Of a DNA stretch of 64,000 nt, positions 1 through 9,367 are shown piece after piece. Positions within the stretch are counted from its first letter, which is position 1, and each line of letters starts with the position of its first letter. The notes under the pieces were generated by a model that was given only the letters and a program-made list of their open reading frames with translations, was not told the DNA's origin and made no database searches. Made by a program: the position numbers and the translations under genes. The DNA comes from Peptoclostridium litorale DSM 5388 (GTDB lineage Bacteria > Bacillota > Clostridia > Peptostreptococcales > Peptostreptococcaceae), in the NCBI RefSeq assembly GCF_900141635.1, contig NZ_FSRH01000004.1, forward strand, positions 203,223 to 267,222, written 5' to 3'.

Positions 1-11
1 GGGTTCACCAC

Positions 12-245
12 ATGGCATTTATAACGCAGGACATAGAGGAAATTTTTGAATACCTAAAATACGATGGATTGGAATTTTTATCAGAACTGGTTGGATCAGA
101 ACAAGAAGGACTCAGACAGGCGTTTTCGCAGGAGTCTAAGTGTACCTTTATTGTGAATGAGTACATACAAAGGTATGGGAAGTTCGACGGATTTTTTACA
201 AAGGGAAATGTGGAGGAGCTTACAAGGGCTACAGAAAAGCAGTAA
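12..245 (+). CDS. small hypothetical protein
   Basis: I do not recognise this 77-residue acidic protein. It has no signal peptide or membrane segment, and the sequence suggests a small soluble helical protein. The reading frame is open back to the window edge and there is no clear ribosome binding site ahead of the ATG, so the real gene may begin outside the window. It ends three bases before a strong hairpin terminator, which supports it being a real transcribed 3' end. The convergent neighbour is an MscS-type channel. Confidence 0.5.
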   Translation: MAFITQDIEEIFEYLKYDGLEFLSELVGSEQEGLRQAFSQESKCTFIVNEYIQRYGKFDGFFTKGNVEELTRATEKQ

Positions 246-246
246 A

Positions 247-275
247 GAATAAGGCCGGATTTGCCGGCCTTATTC
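247..275. terminator. bidirectional intrinsic terminator
   Basis: Perfect 12-bp stem (247-258 pairs with 264-275) with a 5-nt loop, and A/T runs on both sides. It can end the small plus-strand gene and the minus-strand MscS gene. The TAA stop of the MscS gene (270-272) lies inside the stem. Confidence 0.85.
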
Positions 276-1211
276 TTTTATATTAACTTTAAATCCCATG
301 TCTTTTTCAGTTGCGTTCTTTCCCTCGAGAAGTTCGCTGTATATCCTCTGTGTGGGATATGCAAAATCAATGTCCTTGTGCTTTGCAAACTCCTCGAGGA
401 TGTGCTCCCATATCTTTTCGGCGCTTCCCCTTCTGTACCTGGGTTTGCAAAGATACCTTATTGTGAGTGTTATATAGCTTGACTTGACATCGGTGTATAC
501 AATCGGTGTAAGCTTGCTGTAAAATATCATGAACCTCCTTGCGGCCGCCTCTACCTTTTTTTGGGCTTCGGGGCTCATGTGTTCTGCATGTTCGTTGGCT
601 ATGTCATGAAGTATAATTTTGGCTTTTTTCCAGTTGCTCTCGTATGTTATGCTTACAGGAATTTCATTCCACACAAAATGGAATCCCTTATCATAGTTTG
701 CCAGGGGAATTGAAAATATGCTGCTGTTGGGTATGTGTATTATCCTTCCTGTGCTTTGGTCTGCATCGACCCAGTTGCCTATCTCAAGGATTGTGAACTG
801 GAATATCCTAATGTCTATTACATCTCCTGAATTGTCGCCTATCTGGATTCGATCCCCCGCTTCAAATGGCCTTTTAAGTATTATAAAAACCCATGCGGCT
901 ATATTTATTATAAGGTCTTTAAGCGCAATTGCTATACCGGCAGCTGAAATTCCGAAAAAGGTAATCAGCGAACCGGATTCTTCAAACCAAAGAGCACCTA
1001 TTAGCACAAATGCCAATATGAATATTATATAGAGCAGAATTTTTTTATACCTGTACCGGATCTTCACATCTTGTATCCTTATACTGAGCATGTTTGTTAT
1101 AGTCTTATTTAAAAAGTAGAGCAAAGTCACAGTTAGAATTGAAAATAGAATTTGTATGTGCAGGTTTTTTATGCTTAAAAATTTAATGAGAAAATCCTTG
1201 GAATAGTCCAT
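270..1211 (-). CDS. MscS-family mechanosensitive channel
   Basis: Small-conductance mechanosensitive channel protein, which in this family releases solutes through the cytoplasmic membrane on osmotic downshock. About three N-terminal membrane helices are visible. They are followed by the glycine/alanine-rich pore helix (GISAAGIAIALKDLI) and the conserved beta-domain start (RPFEAGDRIQIGD), then a soluble C-terminal domain. The ATG at 1211 is chosen over the longer TTG at 1229, because AAAGGA lies about ten bases ahead of the ATG and nothing suitable precedes the TTG. That gives 313 residues, normal for the family. A CorA gene lies 98 bases upstream on the same strand, so the two may share a transcript. 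Confidence 0.9.
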   Translation of the reverse strand: MDYSKDFLIKFLSIKNLHIQILFSILTVTLLYFLNKTITNMLSIRIQDVKIRYRYKKILLYIIFILAFVLIGALWFEESGSLITFFGISAAGIAIALKDLIINIAAWVFIILKRPFEAGDRIQIGDNSGDVIDIRIFQFTILEIGNWVDADQSTGRIIHIPNSSIFSIPLANYDKGFHFVWNEIPVSITYESNWKKAKIILHDIANEHAEHMSPEAQKKVEAAARRFMIFYSKLTPIVYTDVKSSYITLTIRYLCKPRYRRGSAEKIWEHILEEFAKHKDIDFAYPTQRIYSELLEGKNATEKDMGFKVNIKE

Positions 1212-1309
1212 TAGAAAATTTCCTTTCAAAATGTCAGACGTATTTTGGTTTGCTGGTGTTTTCAGGGTGATTTGCGTGTCTTGTGGTTTTCATGCAGATA
1301 TGGCAAGGT

Positions 1310-2380
1310 TTAAAGCCATTTTTTATTTTTGAAGAATGCCAGCATTCCAAATACTATGGCAAGCATCAGTGAATATAAAAACCAGGGATAAAACCATGTT
1401 GATTCAAGTTCGGGCATGTGCCTGAAGTTCATGCCGTATACGCCGGCTATGAATGTCAGCGGTATGAATATTGTAGAGATTATCGTAAGCACTTTCATTA
1501 TCTCGTTCATTCTGTTGCCGGATATTGATATGAAAAGCTCTGTCATCCCAGAAAGCACGTCCCTTAAAGATTCGATTGTATCAAGTATCTGTATGATGTG
1601 CTCATATACATCTCTAAAATACATTGACGTTGAACTGTGTATCAAACTGGAATCGCTCCTTTGGAGGGATGAAAGGATTTCGCGCAGGGGCCAAAGAGAT
1701 TTCTTGAGAAAAATCATTTCCCTTTTGAGATTGTGTATTTCATTCAGTATTGAGCTGTCCGCGCTTTCAAAGAGCATATTCTCTATGCTTTCCACCTTGT
1801 CTCCGATGTGCTCGATTAGAGCGAAATAGTTGTCTACGATAGTATCTATTATGGCGTATACAAGATAGTCGGATTTCATATTTCTGAGCCGGCTGCTAGG
1901 ATGTTGAAGCCTGCTAATAAGCCCGTTGAAAATATCGCTCTTTTTTTCTTGGAAAGTTGCCACAAAGCCATCTCCAAGTATTATGCTCACCTGCTCTCTT
2001 TCTATTATAGAGTCTTTTTCATTGTAGTTCAAAACTTTTATTATTATGGATATGTATTCGTCTGAATCATCTATTTTAGCCCTGTGGGAAGTGTTTAATA
2101 TGTCTTCGAGTATAAGCGGATGCATTCCGAGGTTTTTTCCGATATCACCTATGGTATTGACATCAGAAAGGCCGGTTACATTTATCCATGTGATATACCC
2201 GTCTGTTATATGATCAGAGCATTCCTTTGGAGAAGATATGGAAAGCTCTTCTATCGAGTCTGCAGAGTATTTGAGCAGCGAGACAGAAGTGGTTTCGGAT
2301 ATGTGATTTCCTATGTGAACAAGAGAGCCGGGAGGCAACCCTATTTTTTTAGATACATTTTTTACACTTGAAAGCTTCAT
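1310..2380 (-). CDS. corA: CorA-family magnesium/divalent cation transporter
   Basis: CorA-type channel for Mg2+ (or Co2+/Ni2+) in the cytoplasmic membrane. The long N-terminal soluble domain and helical stalk are followed by two C-terminal membrane helices. The diagnostic YGMNF signature sits at about residues 315-319, followed by the acidic loop MPELES and the second helix, ending in a basic tail (KNKKWL). Its 356 residues fit the family. The ATG at 2380 has GAGGGG upstream. No M-box magnesium riboswitch was seen in the 230-bp divergent region, only repeated ATGCAT-containing boxes. Confidence 0.93.
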   Translation of the reverse strand: MKLSSVKNVSKKIGLPPGSLVHIGNHISETTSVSLLKYSADSIEELSISSPKECSDHITDGYITWINVTGLSDVNTIGDIGKNLGMHPLILEDILNTSHRAKIDDSDEYISIIIKVLNYNEKDSIIEREQVSIILGDGFVATFQEKKSDIFNGLISRLQHPSSRLRNMKSDYLVYAIIDTIVDNYFALIEHIGDKVESIENMLFESADSSILNEIHNLKREMIFLKKSLWPLREILSSLQRSDSSLIHSSTSMYFRDVYEHIIQILDTIESLRDVLSGMTELFISISGNRMNEIMKVLTIISTIFIPLTFIAGVYGMNFRHMPELESTWFYPWFLYSLMLAIVFGMLAFFKNKKWL

Positions 2381-2430
2381 TATATATTCGCCCCTCGATA
2401 AGTAATAAATGATTTTTTATAGAATACCCC

Positions 2431-2485
2431 AAAATGCATATGAAAAACAACCCCTAGTATGCATCAAAACATAAAAATGCATATG
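2431..2485. repeat. ATGCAT-box repeats in divergent promoter region
   Basis: The 12-mer AAAATGCATATG occurs at 2431-2442 and again at 2474-2485, with a further ATGCAT at 2459-2464, between the divergent corA gene and the membrane-protein gene. The spacing and the palindromic core suggest a possible operator. This is inference only. Confidence 0.35.
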
Positions 2486-2619
2486 CACGGTTTAAAGTGT
2501 GGCGATATTACTTGAAGCGTGGGTATAAAAACAGTATCACAGTAAAACTGGAATGCTTTTAACACGCCGGTTTTGAATTTTTGAATACTCTTTTCAAGTT
2601 GAAAAAAGGGATGGGGAAT

Positions 2620-3201
2620 ATGAAGAAAAAAATAGACTATTTAAAACAGATATACAGATTTGACAAAACGAGAAACACTTTTATAATCGAAGTGTCACTT
2701 GACGACTATAATGAGGTTTTCAACGGATGGGACCCTTCTCCATTCAAAAAAAGGGACATAGAGCCTGATTTGAAGTTTTTTCTGGAGGAATGCTCGTATG
2801 ACATACCTCTTAAATACGAACTAGAGATATGGTTTTACATGCCCGAGCATATGAAGGACATTAAAAAGGAAAGGCTTACAGAGGCGGGTATTAAAAATAA
2901 TTTTGATTTTTTAACGCATATTATAGGCAGAGAGCTTAGAAGCAGCAAGAAAAAAACAATAGTTTATGCCACAATGGCATTTGCATTCTTGTTTTTAGCG
3001 TACTCGGTCCAGAGAAACAGCATATCTGGAAAGCTTCTCTATTCGATTATGCTGGAAGGGGTTTTCATAGGAGGCTGGGTATTTCTGTGGGAGGCTTTTT
3101 CTATTATGTTCATAGTAGACCAGGATGTCAAAAAAAAGCTGAAGGAATACAAGCGGTTCATAAGGACAAATATAGAATTCAAATATGTAAAAAAGGATTA
3201 G
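2620..3201 (+). CDS. hypothetical membrane protein, two helices
   Basis: Unrecognised family. The soluble N-terminal part of about 110 residues is rich in charged and aromatic residues. Two hydrophobic segments follow (around TIVYATMAFAFLFLAYSV and LLYSIMLEGVFIGGWVFLW), then a short basic tail. This suggests a membrane-anchored protein with a cytoplasmic head. The ATG at 2620 is preferred because AAAGGG lies nine bases upstream; ATG 2611 and TTG 2581 lack a well-spaced site. It is transcribed alone and ends in a strong hairpin shared with the convergent fbp gene. No function is proposed. Confidence 0.7.
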   Translation: MKKKIDYLKQIYRFDKTRNTFIIEVSLDDYNEVFNGWDPSPFKKRDIEPDLKFFLEECSYDIPLKYELEIWFYMPEHMKDIKKERLTEAGIKNNFDFLTHIIGRELRSSKKKTIVYATMAFAFLFLAYSVQRNSISGKLLYSIMLEGVFIGGWVFLWEAFSIMFIVDQDVKKKLKEYKRFIRTNIEFKYVKKD

Positions 3202-3229
3202 ATTGTGCATTTGAAATCTAATCCTTTTT
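3190..3229. terminator. bidirectional intrinsic terminator
   Basis: 15-bp perfect stem (3190-3204 with 3215-3229) and a 10-nt loop, flanked by A and T runs. It separates the plus-strand membrane-protein gene from minus-strand fbp. Confidence 0.88.
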
Positions 3230-3241
3230 TGATTATAAGTT

Positions 3242-5218
3242 TTATTTCTTCTCTTTTATGAACCCCTTTTTATATGCAAGCAGAAGCATCTTAAGGTGTT
3301 TTATCTGGCTGTTGAGCTCTATTCCTATGTCTGTGTCAGATACGCATTTTCTGCTTGTTCTTTCAAGAACGGAAATTGTAGATTTTATATCCTGCTCGTT
3401 TTTTATTGCATTTTCAGTTGACTCGAAAGGTTCGTGGGTTGCAAGCCTTAGGCAGTATGAATCATATATCAGCGTGTATCCGGCAAGTCCGGTGGTCGAC
3501 TGATAAGCCTTTGAAAAACCTCCGTCTATAACCAGGAGTTTTCCATCTGCCTTTATTGGGCTTTCGCCTTTTCTGGCCTTTACCGGAACATGGCCGTTTA
3601 TGATATGAGAGGTTTCAGGGTCGAGGTCAAATGTGGAAAGTATATATTTGCACACCGACTCGTCGTCTCTGAGGCTGAAATAAGGGTCTTTTATTTCCTT
3701 ATGGGCAGCTTTGTCGTTTATGAAGTATCTTTCGAATGTTGTCATCTGGTCTTTTCCAAACAGAGGCGAATATTCTCCACACCACAGGTAAAACATTATG
3801 TCTTCTCCGTATTCATCGCTTATGGAGCGCTTGTCGAAATAGTAGTCCCTTGCCAGCCTGTCGAATTTGTCTAAAAGTGATTTTCCGCAGTATTGTGTGC
3901 GGCCTATTGGAATATCCTTGAATGTTCCATTCTCGTTCATGGGTATGCATCCATGGTACAAAAGATTTGAGTTGAACCTCAGATACATGCTTCCTTTTGA
4001 ATATAGAAACCTTGTGTGCTTTTGAAGTTTTTCGCTGTTTTTGAAATATGTCAGCAGTCTTTTGACAAGCGCCGTTTCATCGTTTGTAAGCCTGTATGGG
4101 TTTTTAGGGTCTATTGTAGGAAAATTCCTGTCGCAAAGAGCGTATTCCTGTCCGGCCAGATTTATAGTACCTCTTGCATGGTCTATCTTATCGAGCATAA
4201 GCCTTTTTTCCATTTGGTACTGAGGGCTGCTCATTATTATCTCACCTTCGAGCTTAAACTGTATTATTGCAATTGCCTTGTGCATTTTAGCTATAAGCTC
4301 AATGTCATTTTCCCTTAGCATGGAATTTCTGGATGATCTGCTTATGAACTGTGTGCAAGGATCATCTCCATAGTATTCAAGCGCGAATGTAGCAAGTGGC
4401 ATTAGATTGATTCCGTAGCCTTCCTCAAGAGTTTCAAGGTTTGCATACCTTGCACATATTCTTATGACGTTTGTCATGCAGGCGGCAGATCCAGCTGCTG
4501 CGCCCATCCAGATTATGTCGTGGTTTCCCCACTGTATATCCACGCTGTGGTGATTCAAAAGCTCATCTACTATTATATGCGCCCCGGGGCCCCTGTCGTA
4601 AATGTCACCGAGTATGTGGAGCCTGTCTACAGAGAATCTGTGTATGAGATGGCATATTGCGCAGATGAATTCGTCGGCGCTGCCTATGTCTATTATTGTG
4701 TTTACAATCTGGTTATAGTAGTTTTGCTTGTCAGCCCTTGTCTCATCTTCATGCAAAAGTTCTTCTATTATGTAGTCAAAGTCGTGAGGCAGAGCTTTTC
4801 TAACCTTTGAACGTGTGTATTTTGAAGCGGTGAACCTGCATATTCTTATGAGCCTGTGAAGTGTTATTTTATACCATTCCTTCATGTTGCCATTTTCTTT
4901 TTTTATTATTTCAAGCTTTTGTTCTGGGTAGTAAATAAGAGTTGCAAGGCTCTTTTTTTCGCTTTCACTTAGCATTCCGTCGAATATGTCATCTATTTTT
5001 AGTTTTAAGACTCCCGATGCATTTCTAAGCACATGTGAAAAGGCCTCGTATTCACCGTGAATGTCTGTAAGAAAATGCTCTGTTCCCTTTGGGAGGTTTA
5101 ATATGGCCATGAGGTTTATTATTTCACTCGATACCGAAGGGATTGAGGGATACTGTTTTGAGAGAAGTTTCAAATATTCTATGTTTTTTTCAACGGAGCT
5201 GATTTCAACGTCTTGCAT
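3242..5218 (-). CDS. fbp: fructose-1,6-bisphosphatase, class III
   Basis: Gluconeogenic fructose-1,6-bisphosphatase of the class III type found in Firmicutes, hydrolysing fructose 1,6-bisphosphate to fructose 6-phosphate in the cytoplasm. It is a calcineurin-like metallophosphatase: the metal-binding motifs [10 protein letters not shown] (residues 51-60), [19 protein letters not shown] and NGHVPVK are all present in order. The 658 residues match the family. ATG 5218 has AGGGGAA upstream. The gene is monocistronic between a shared terminator and a divergent promoter region facing the phosphate-transport pair. Confidence 0.95.
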   Translation of the reverse strand: MQDVEISSVEKNIEYLKLLSKQYPSIPSVSSEIINLMAILNLPKGTEHFLTDIHGEYEAFSHVLRNASGVLKLKIDDIFDGMLSESEKKSLATLIYYPEQKLEIIKKENGNMKEWYKITLHRLIRICRFTASKYTRSKVRKALPHDFDYIIEELLHEDETRADKQNYYNQIVNTIIDIGSADEFICAICHLIHRFSVDRLHILGDIYDRGPGAHIIVDELLNHHSVDIQWGNHDIIWMGAAAGSAACMTNVIRICARYANLETLEEGYGINLMPLATFALEYYGDDPCTQFISRSSRNSMLRENDIELIAKMHKAIAIIQFKLEGEIIMSSPQYQMEKRLMLDKIDHARGTINLAGQEYALCDRNFPTIDPKNPYRLTNDETALVKRLLTYFKNSEKLQKHTRFLYSKGSMYLRFNSNLLYHGCIPMNENGTFKDIPIGRTQYCGKSLLDKFDRLARDYYFDKRSISDEYGEDIMFYLWCGEYSPLFGKDQMTTFERYFINDKAAHKEIKDPYFSLRDDESVCKYILSTFDLDPETSHIINGHVPVKARKGESPIKADGKLLVIDGGFSKAYQSTTGLAGYTLIYDSYCLRLATHEPFESTENAIKNEQDIKSTISVLERTSRKCVSDTDIGIELNSQIKHLKMLLLAYKKGFIKEKK

Positions 5219-5389
5219 TTTGCTTCCCCTTTCGAATACTATAATGTTTTATACTTGATGATTATTACCCATATTCTGCGTATATATAACCGGCATAAAC
5301 CGGGGTTTAATATTATTTATAAAGTGGTATATTTATTATATGACAAAAAGTACTATTTTTATATGTCATTTTTAATAGGGGGAAGGACT

Positions 5390-6043
5390 ATGTTTTTTTT
5401 CAAGAAGGAACACAAGATTCATGATCTGCTTATGAAGCATATGGATGCTGTAATAGAGTGTTATGTACAGTTTTCGGATTCTCTAGACAAGGTTCTTGAC
5501 TTTGTTTCAGAGGATGAGGTTTTTGCTTTGTGCGTTAGTGTTTCAAAGGCGGAGGCAAGGGCTGACAATATAAGACATGAAATAATAAAAGCATTATTAG
5601 GTGGAGCGCTTTTGCCGGAGTCAAGAAGGGAAATACTCATTTTGATAGACGAGGTTGACAAGATAGCCAACGAGGCGGAAGAGATAATAAAGCAGCTTAT
5701 GCTTCAAAGAATTTCACTGGAAGAGCCGTATAAGTCAAATATAATGAAGATTAACGAACTCACCAAAAATCAGCTGTACATACTCAGGGATACAATGGAT
5801 GGAATGCTTTCGAATTTATGGAATGCATTCCAAAGCGCAGAAAAACTTATAGAAGTGGACACGATAGAAAGCGATATAGACAGGATAGAAGAAGATACGT
5901 TGCGAGTGCTTTTCAAGTCGGATATGGAGCTTGTGCAGAAGATGCAGCTGAAGGTATTCATATCGGATTTTGCAAAGATATCGGATATTGCGGAGGATGT
6001 ATCTGATGTATTGGAAATGATAATGGTAATGAGAAAGGTATGA
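5390..6043 (+). CDS. DUF47 family PhoU-like protein, Pit partner
   Basis: PhoU-like helical cytoplasmic protein of the DUF47 family, typically encoded beside Pit phosphate transporters and thought to modulate them. It is almost wholly alpha-helical and acidic, as in PhoU. The ATG at 5390 is used rather than the long upstream frame, because GGGGGAAGG immediately precedes it; that gives 217 residues, the usual size. The stop lies six bases ahead of the pit start, so the two are surely cotranscribed. Confidence 0.9.
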   Translation: MFFFKKEHKIHDLLMKHMDAVIECYVQFSDSLDKVLDFVSEDEVFALCVSVSKAEARADNIRHEIIKALLGGALLPESRREILILIDEVDKIANEAEEIIKQLMLQRISLEEPYKSNIMKINELTKNQLYILRDTMDGMLSNLWNAFQSAEKLIEVDTIESDIDRIEEDTLRVLFKSDMELVQKMQLKVFISDFAKISDIAEDVSDVLEMIMVMRKV

Positions 6044-6049
6044 TGACAT

Positions 6050-7000
6050 ATGATTTCACCATCGCTTATATCAGGCGCTATACTTGGCTGGGCGCTTGGA
6101 GCCAATAATGCGGCAAACTGCTTTGCCACGGCTGTCACGACAAGGGCGGTCAAGTATTCGGTAGCGGTTGCAGTAACGGGAGTGTTCGTAGTGCTTGGAG
6201 CCTGGCTCGAAGGGGCGAAGGGAGTACATAAACTCAGTGGATATGCATATTCAAGCGGAGTAGACAGGCCGATAGAGGCTTTCTTAGTGATGTTTGCGGC
6301 GGCATTTACGATTACACTTATGACAATACTCAAATATCCAGTCTCCACATCGCAGGCCATAATAGGTTCCATAATAGGTTCAGCCGCACTTGAGGGAAAG
6401 GCGGACTTTTCTAAAACATCACAGTTTTTCGGGGCATGGTTTGCAACGCCTCTAGGAGCGCTTGTAATAGGGTATGTGCTATACATGTTTATGGAAAAAT
6501 ATCTTGAGAAGAAAATAATGGGCTTTAATTTTTACGACAGGTTCATAAGAACGGCGTACATAGTTGCAGGAGCCTTTTCAGCCTATTCGCTGGGGGCGAA
6601 CAACGTGGCAAATGTGACATCGGTTTATGCGGGTGAACTCAATCTTATAACATCACTTCAGGCGCAGATAATAGGAGGGCTTACTATAGCTCTTGGAGTC
6701 ATAACATTTGCAAAGCCGGTAATGATGACAGTGGGAGAGGGAATAACGCCGCTTTCACCCCTGTCAGGATTTGTATCTGTACTTACCGCAGGCATAGTCG
6801 TGTACATATATGCTCAGATAGGAATACCGGTATCCACATCGCAGGCAATAGTCGGCGCAGTTGTAGGTATAGGTCTTGTAAAGGGTACAAAAACAGTCAA
6901 CTACAAGACAATAAGGAACATACTGTTTGCGTGGTTTGGAACGCCTACAATAGGAGCGCTGGTAAGCGTGATAGTCTTTAGCATATACAGATTTTTTTAA
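6050..7000 (+). CDS. pit: PiT-family inorganic phosphate transporter
   Basis: Low-affinity cation-coupled phosphate permease in the cytoplasmic membrane. The protein is highly hydrophobic and shows the internal duplication of the family: signature GANNAANCFATA near residue 18 and its partner GANNVANVTS near residue 182, each followed by a PVSTSQA(I) motif. Its 316 residues fit the short bacterial Pit type. It is the second gene of the DUF47-pit operon and ends directly before a strong terminator. Confidence 0.94.
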   Translation: MISPSLISGAILGWALGANNAANCFATAVTTRAVKYSVAVAVTGVFVVLGAWLEGAKGVHKLSGYAYSSGVDRPIEAFLVMFAAAFTITLMTILKYPVSTSQAIIGSIIGSAALEGKADFSKTSQFFGAWFATPLGALVIGYVLYMFMEKYLEKKIMGFNFYDRFIRTAYIVAGAFSAYSLGANNVANVTSVYAGELNLITSLQAQIIGGLTIALGVITFAKPVMMTVGEGITPLSPLSGFVSVLTAGIVVYIYAQIGIPVSTSQAIVGAVVGIGLVKGTKTVNYKTIRNILFAWFGTPTIGALVSVIVFSIYRFF

Positions 7001-7032
7001 AAGGCAACAGCCCTATCAAGGGCTGTTGCCTT
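7001..7032. terminator. bidirectional intrinsic terminator
   Basis: 14-bp perfect stem (7001-7014 with 7019-7032) and a 4-nt loop between convergent pit and the nifU-like gene. T-rich sequence follows on the plus strand and A/T-rich sequence on the other side. Confidence 0.85.
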
Positions 7033-7041
7033 CATTTTTCA

Positions 7042-7680
7042 CTATTCTTTTGAAAACAGCACTTCCACGGATTCAATGTCCCAAAGTGTCTCGAGTTTTT
7101 CTGTTATGTCCTCTCTTATGCTTGATGCGAACTGGTGGGAAGATGGGATTGAAAGGTTTATTGTAATATTGCCTCCATTTACCACTATTCCGGTGACAAG
7201 CCCCGTCTTTACTATGTCAAGCCCTCTTTCAGGGTTCATTACCTTTTTAAGCCTTGTCTCGACGGTTGATATTGTAGTAGGTTCCTTTTCCGTTATGAGC
7301 CCGTGCTTTTCCTCATAATTTGTTATGGCTGAGTGAAGAGCCTCTACTGCAAGCACTGAGCAGTGAACCTTTACATTTGGAAGGCCTCCAAGGGCGTTTT
7401 CGGCGTCCCTCCATGTGAGTTTTTTGGCCTCTTCTATGGTCTTTCCCTTTGCAAGCTCTGTTATGACAGATGCCGTGGCTATGTTGGAGGCGCATCCATA
7501 CGATTCGAATTTTATGTCCTCTATCACGTGGGTAGACTCGTCAACACGCATTGTAAGAGAAACCATGTCACCGCATGCTGAGCTGCCTTCTGTGGCCTGG
7601 CCGTCAGGATTTTCTATTCGTCCCACATTTTTAGGGTTTTTAAAATGCTCTAGAACTTTTTCGCTGTACGGGAACTTCAT
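7042..7680 (-). CDS. NifU/IscU-type scaffold fused to a MIP18-like domain
   Basis: Iron-sulfur cluster scaffold. Residues 1-125 form an IscU domain with all three cluster cysteines and the conserved Asp in place: SSACGD (about residue 36), YGCAS (about 63) and VHCSV (about 106). Residues 137-212 resemble the MIP18/SufT (DUF59) fold (RLKKVMNPERGLDIVKTGLV, then a long beta-helix stretch) but lack the cysteine usually found in the SPxCP loop, reading IPSSHQF instead. The ATG at 7680 has AAAGGAGAG upstream and follows the nifS-like stop by two bases, showing tight coupling. The expected job is to accept sulfur from the upstream proteins and build or deliver clusters. Confidence 0.88.
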   Translation of the reverse strand: MKFPYSEKVLEHFKNPKNVGRIENPDGQATEGSSACGDMVSLTMRVDESTHVIEDIKFESYGCASNIATASVITELAKGKTIEEAKKLTWRDAENALGGLPNVKVHCSVLAVEALHSAITNYEEKHGLITEKEPTTISTVETRLKKVMNPERGLDIVKTGLVTGIVVNGGNITINLSIPSSHQFASSIREDITEKLETLWDIESVEVLFSKE

Positions 7681-7682
7681 AC

Positions 7683-8849
7683 CTATCTCTCCTTTCCAAG
7701 AGGGCTTATCTTTCTGAGGTTCTGGACTATTTTAGAAATGGTATCGACGAGGTTATCTATCTGCTCCACTGTATTGTACCTGCTCAGGCTGAAGCGTATC
7801 GAGCCGTGGGCGTCTTCGTGTGACCCTCCTATCGCCATCATGACATGGCTAGCCTCAAGGGATTTGCTAAAGCATGCAGATCCGGTGCTCACCGCAAAGC
7901 CGTACATGTCAAGGTGAAGAGTTATGGACTCGCCTTCCACATAGTGGAAAGTTATGTTAGCGTTTTGAGGGAGTCTTTTTGAAATATCTCCGTTAAGGCT
8001 TGTGTCGGGTATTTCCGAAAGAACCCTGTCTATAAGGTAATCCCTCATTTTCTGAAGGGTTTTGCTCTCGTCAGAAGGAATTATCTGAACCGCCTTTGCG
8101 AATCCCACGATTGAAGGTATGTCCTCTACGCCAGCTCTCATGTTGAATTCCTGGAATCCTCCGTCGATAAGCTTTTTGAATGGCGTATCCTTTCTTATGA
8201 AAAGCCCTCCAATCCCTTTTGGACCGTGCACAGTATGGGCTGAAAAAGTCATAAAGTCCACATTTAGGTTTGAAAGATCTATGGGAACCCTCATAAATGT
8301 ATGAGTCGCATCTGTGTGAAAAAGAACTTTCCTTTCACGGCACAGATTGCCTATGGCATCTATGTCCTGAATGGTTCCTATCTCCTGGTTTGCATGTTGT
8401 ATTGACACGAGTATTGTATCTTCTCTTATGGAAGACTCGAGCTGAGCCATATCGACAAATCCCCTGTCGTCAACGTCTATATATGTGACTTCAAAGCCTT
8501 CTCTTTCAAGTCGCTTTATTGTGTTTAAAACCGGAAAATCCTCTATTTTAGAGGTTATTATGTGTTTTCCCTTTGATGAAAGGGCGGCTGTAGCTCCCTT
8601 TATTGCTGCATTGCTTGATTCGCAGCTTCCCGATGTGAATATTATCTCATCCGGCTTTGCCGCTAAGCTTTTAGCTATTATATCCCTTGACCTGTCAACG
8701 GCCTCTTTTGCCTCTATTCCCATCGAATATGCAAATTCAGATGTTGCAACTGAGTATATATCGAAAAAATATGGATTCATTTCTTCGAGAACCCTTTCGT
8801 CAAGCCGCGTCGAAGCTGAATTGTCAAAATAGATTTGAGTCTGGAACAT
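7683..8849 (-). CDS. NifS-like class V fold protein, PLP lysine replaced
   Basis: Similar along its full length to IscS/NifS cysteine desulfurases (about 388 residues), and the persulfide loop TGSACFSKSLEASH is intact. Key cofactor residues are changed, however. The motif normally reading SAHK, whose Lys binds PLP, reads SAHTVHGPKG. The PLP-stacking His of the EH motif is Asp (KIEDFPV). The ATQ motif reads ATHT, and the TES motif is CES. The Asp of the HxDA motif remains. By family knowledge such a protein should not form the internal aldimine, so it may be a sulfur-relay or scaffold protein, or use an unusual mechanism. ATG 8849 follows AAAGGAGGA; longer frames upstream lack a site. Confidence 0.85.
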   Translation of the reverse strand: MFQTQIYFDNSASTRLDERVLEEMNPYFFDIYSVATSEFAYSMGIEAKEAVDRSRDIIAKSLAAKPDEIIFTSGSCESSNAAIKGATAALSSKGKHIITSKIEDFPVLNTIKRLEREGFEVTYIDVDDRGFVDMAQLESSIREDTILVSIQHANQEIGTIQDIDAIGNLCRERKVLFHTDATHTFMRVPIDLSNLNVDFMTFSAHTVHGPKGIGGLFIRKDTPFKKLIDGGFQEFNMRAGVEDIPSIVGFAKAVQIIPSDESKTLQKMRDYLIDRVLSEIPDTSLNGDISKRLPQNANITFHYVEGESITLHLDMYGFAVSTGSACFSKSLEASHVMMAIGGSHEDAHGSIRFSLSRYNTVEQIDNLVDTISKIVQNLRKISPLGKER

Positions 8850-8889
8850 AGCGTCCTCCTTTAGTAAAGTTATATGGGTATGGACCATA

Positions 8890-9309
8890 TCATATAAACA
8901 GGGTAATTTCCGATTCCCTTGCCTCTTGTATATAAGTGCCTACGGCTCCATATTCGTCTATTAGATCTTCTCTTATGTCGGACTTTGAAATTCCCATTAT
9001 CTCCATTGTCATATCGCAGGCTATTATTTTGCCGCCCAGTTCTTTGAAGTCGCTTATCATACGCTCTAAGTCCACAACATTCGCCTTTTTCATTCGGTTT
9101 TTTATCATTAGCCTTCCAATCCCGCCAAGATTCATCTTTGAAAGAGGTCCTTTTTCAAGGCCGCCCTTTTTGAGCCTCAAAAGCCCCCAAAAGGTGAAAA
9201 ATATCGAGGCTTCCATGCCCATAGAGAGAGCCCCGTTAGCCACTATGAGAGCGCTATATATCTTGTCCATGTCTCCGCTGTGGAGTATTATAGTAGTCTT
9301 TTGAGACAT
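8890..9309 (-). CDS. DsrE2-like sulfur carrier protein
   Basis: DsrE/DsrF-like family, DsrE2 branch. These small proteins take part in persulfide transfer and usually neighbour TusA. Visible features are the N-terminal strand TTIILHSGD, the hydrophobic segment MEASIFFTFWGLLRLKK typical of DsrE2, and the conserved cysteine in KIIACDMTMEIMGI. The ATG at 9309 has GGAGGTGG upstream, so the longer GTG frame at 9327 is rejected. It lies between the TusA gene and the NifS-like gene on one strand, the order expected for a sulfur relay. Confidence 0.85.
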   Translation of the reverse strand: MSQKTTIILHSGDMDKIYSALIVANGALSMGMEASIFFTFWGLLRLKKGGLEKGPLSKMNLGGIGRLMIKNRMKKANVVDLERMISDFKELGGKIIACDMTMEIMGISKSDIREDLIDEYGAVGTYIQEARESEITLFI

Positions 9310-9367
9310 TGTGCCACCTCCCTGCACATGTTATTTCAAATTGAAAAGAGTGATTTTGCATCCGAAT

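Noticed and set aside
2381..2619. Possible magnesium (M-box) riboswitch ahead of corA
   Set aside because: None of the conserved M-box blocks could be found on either strand. Only AT-rich sequence with ATGCAT boxes is present.
5213..5389. Upstream extension of the DUF47 protein by about 59 residues
   Set aside because: The added residues are not family-like, overlap the fbp start region, and a strong ribosome site precedes ATG 5390.
6050..7000. Long minus-strand frame opposite pit
   Set aside because: It is Ala/Ser/Pro-rich antisense of a membrane protein gene, with no ribosome site and no homology pattern.
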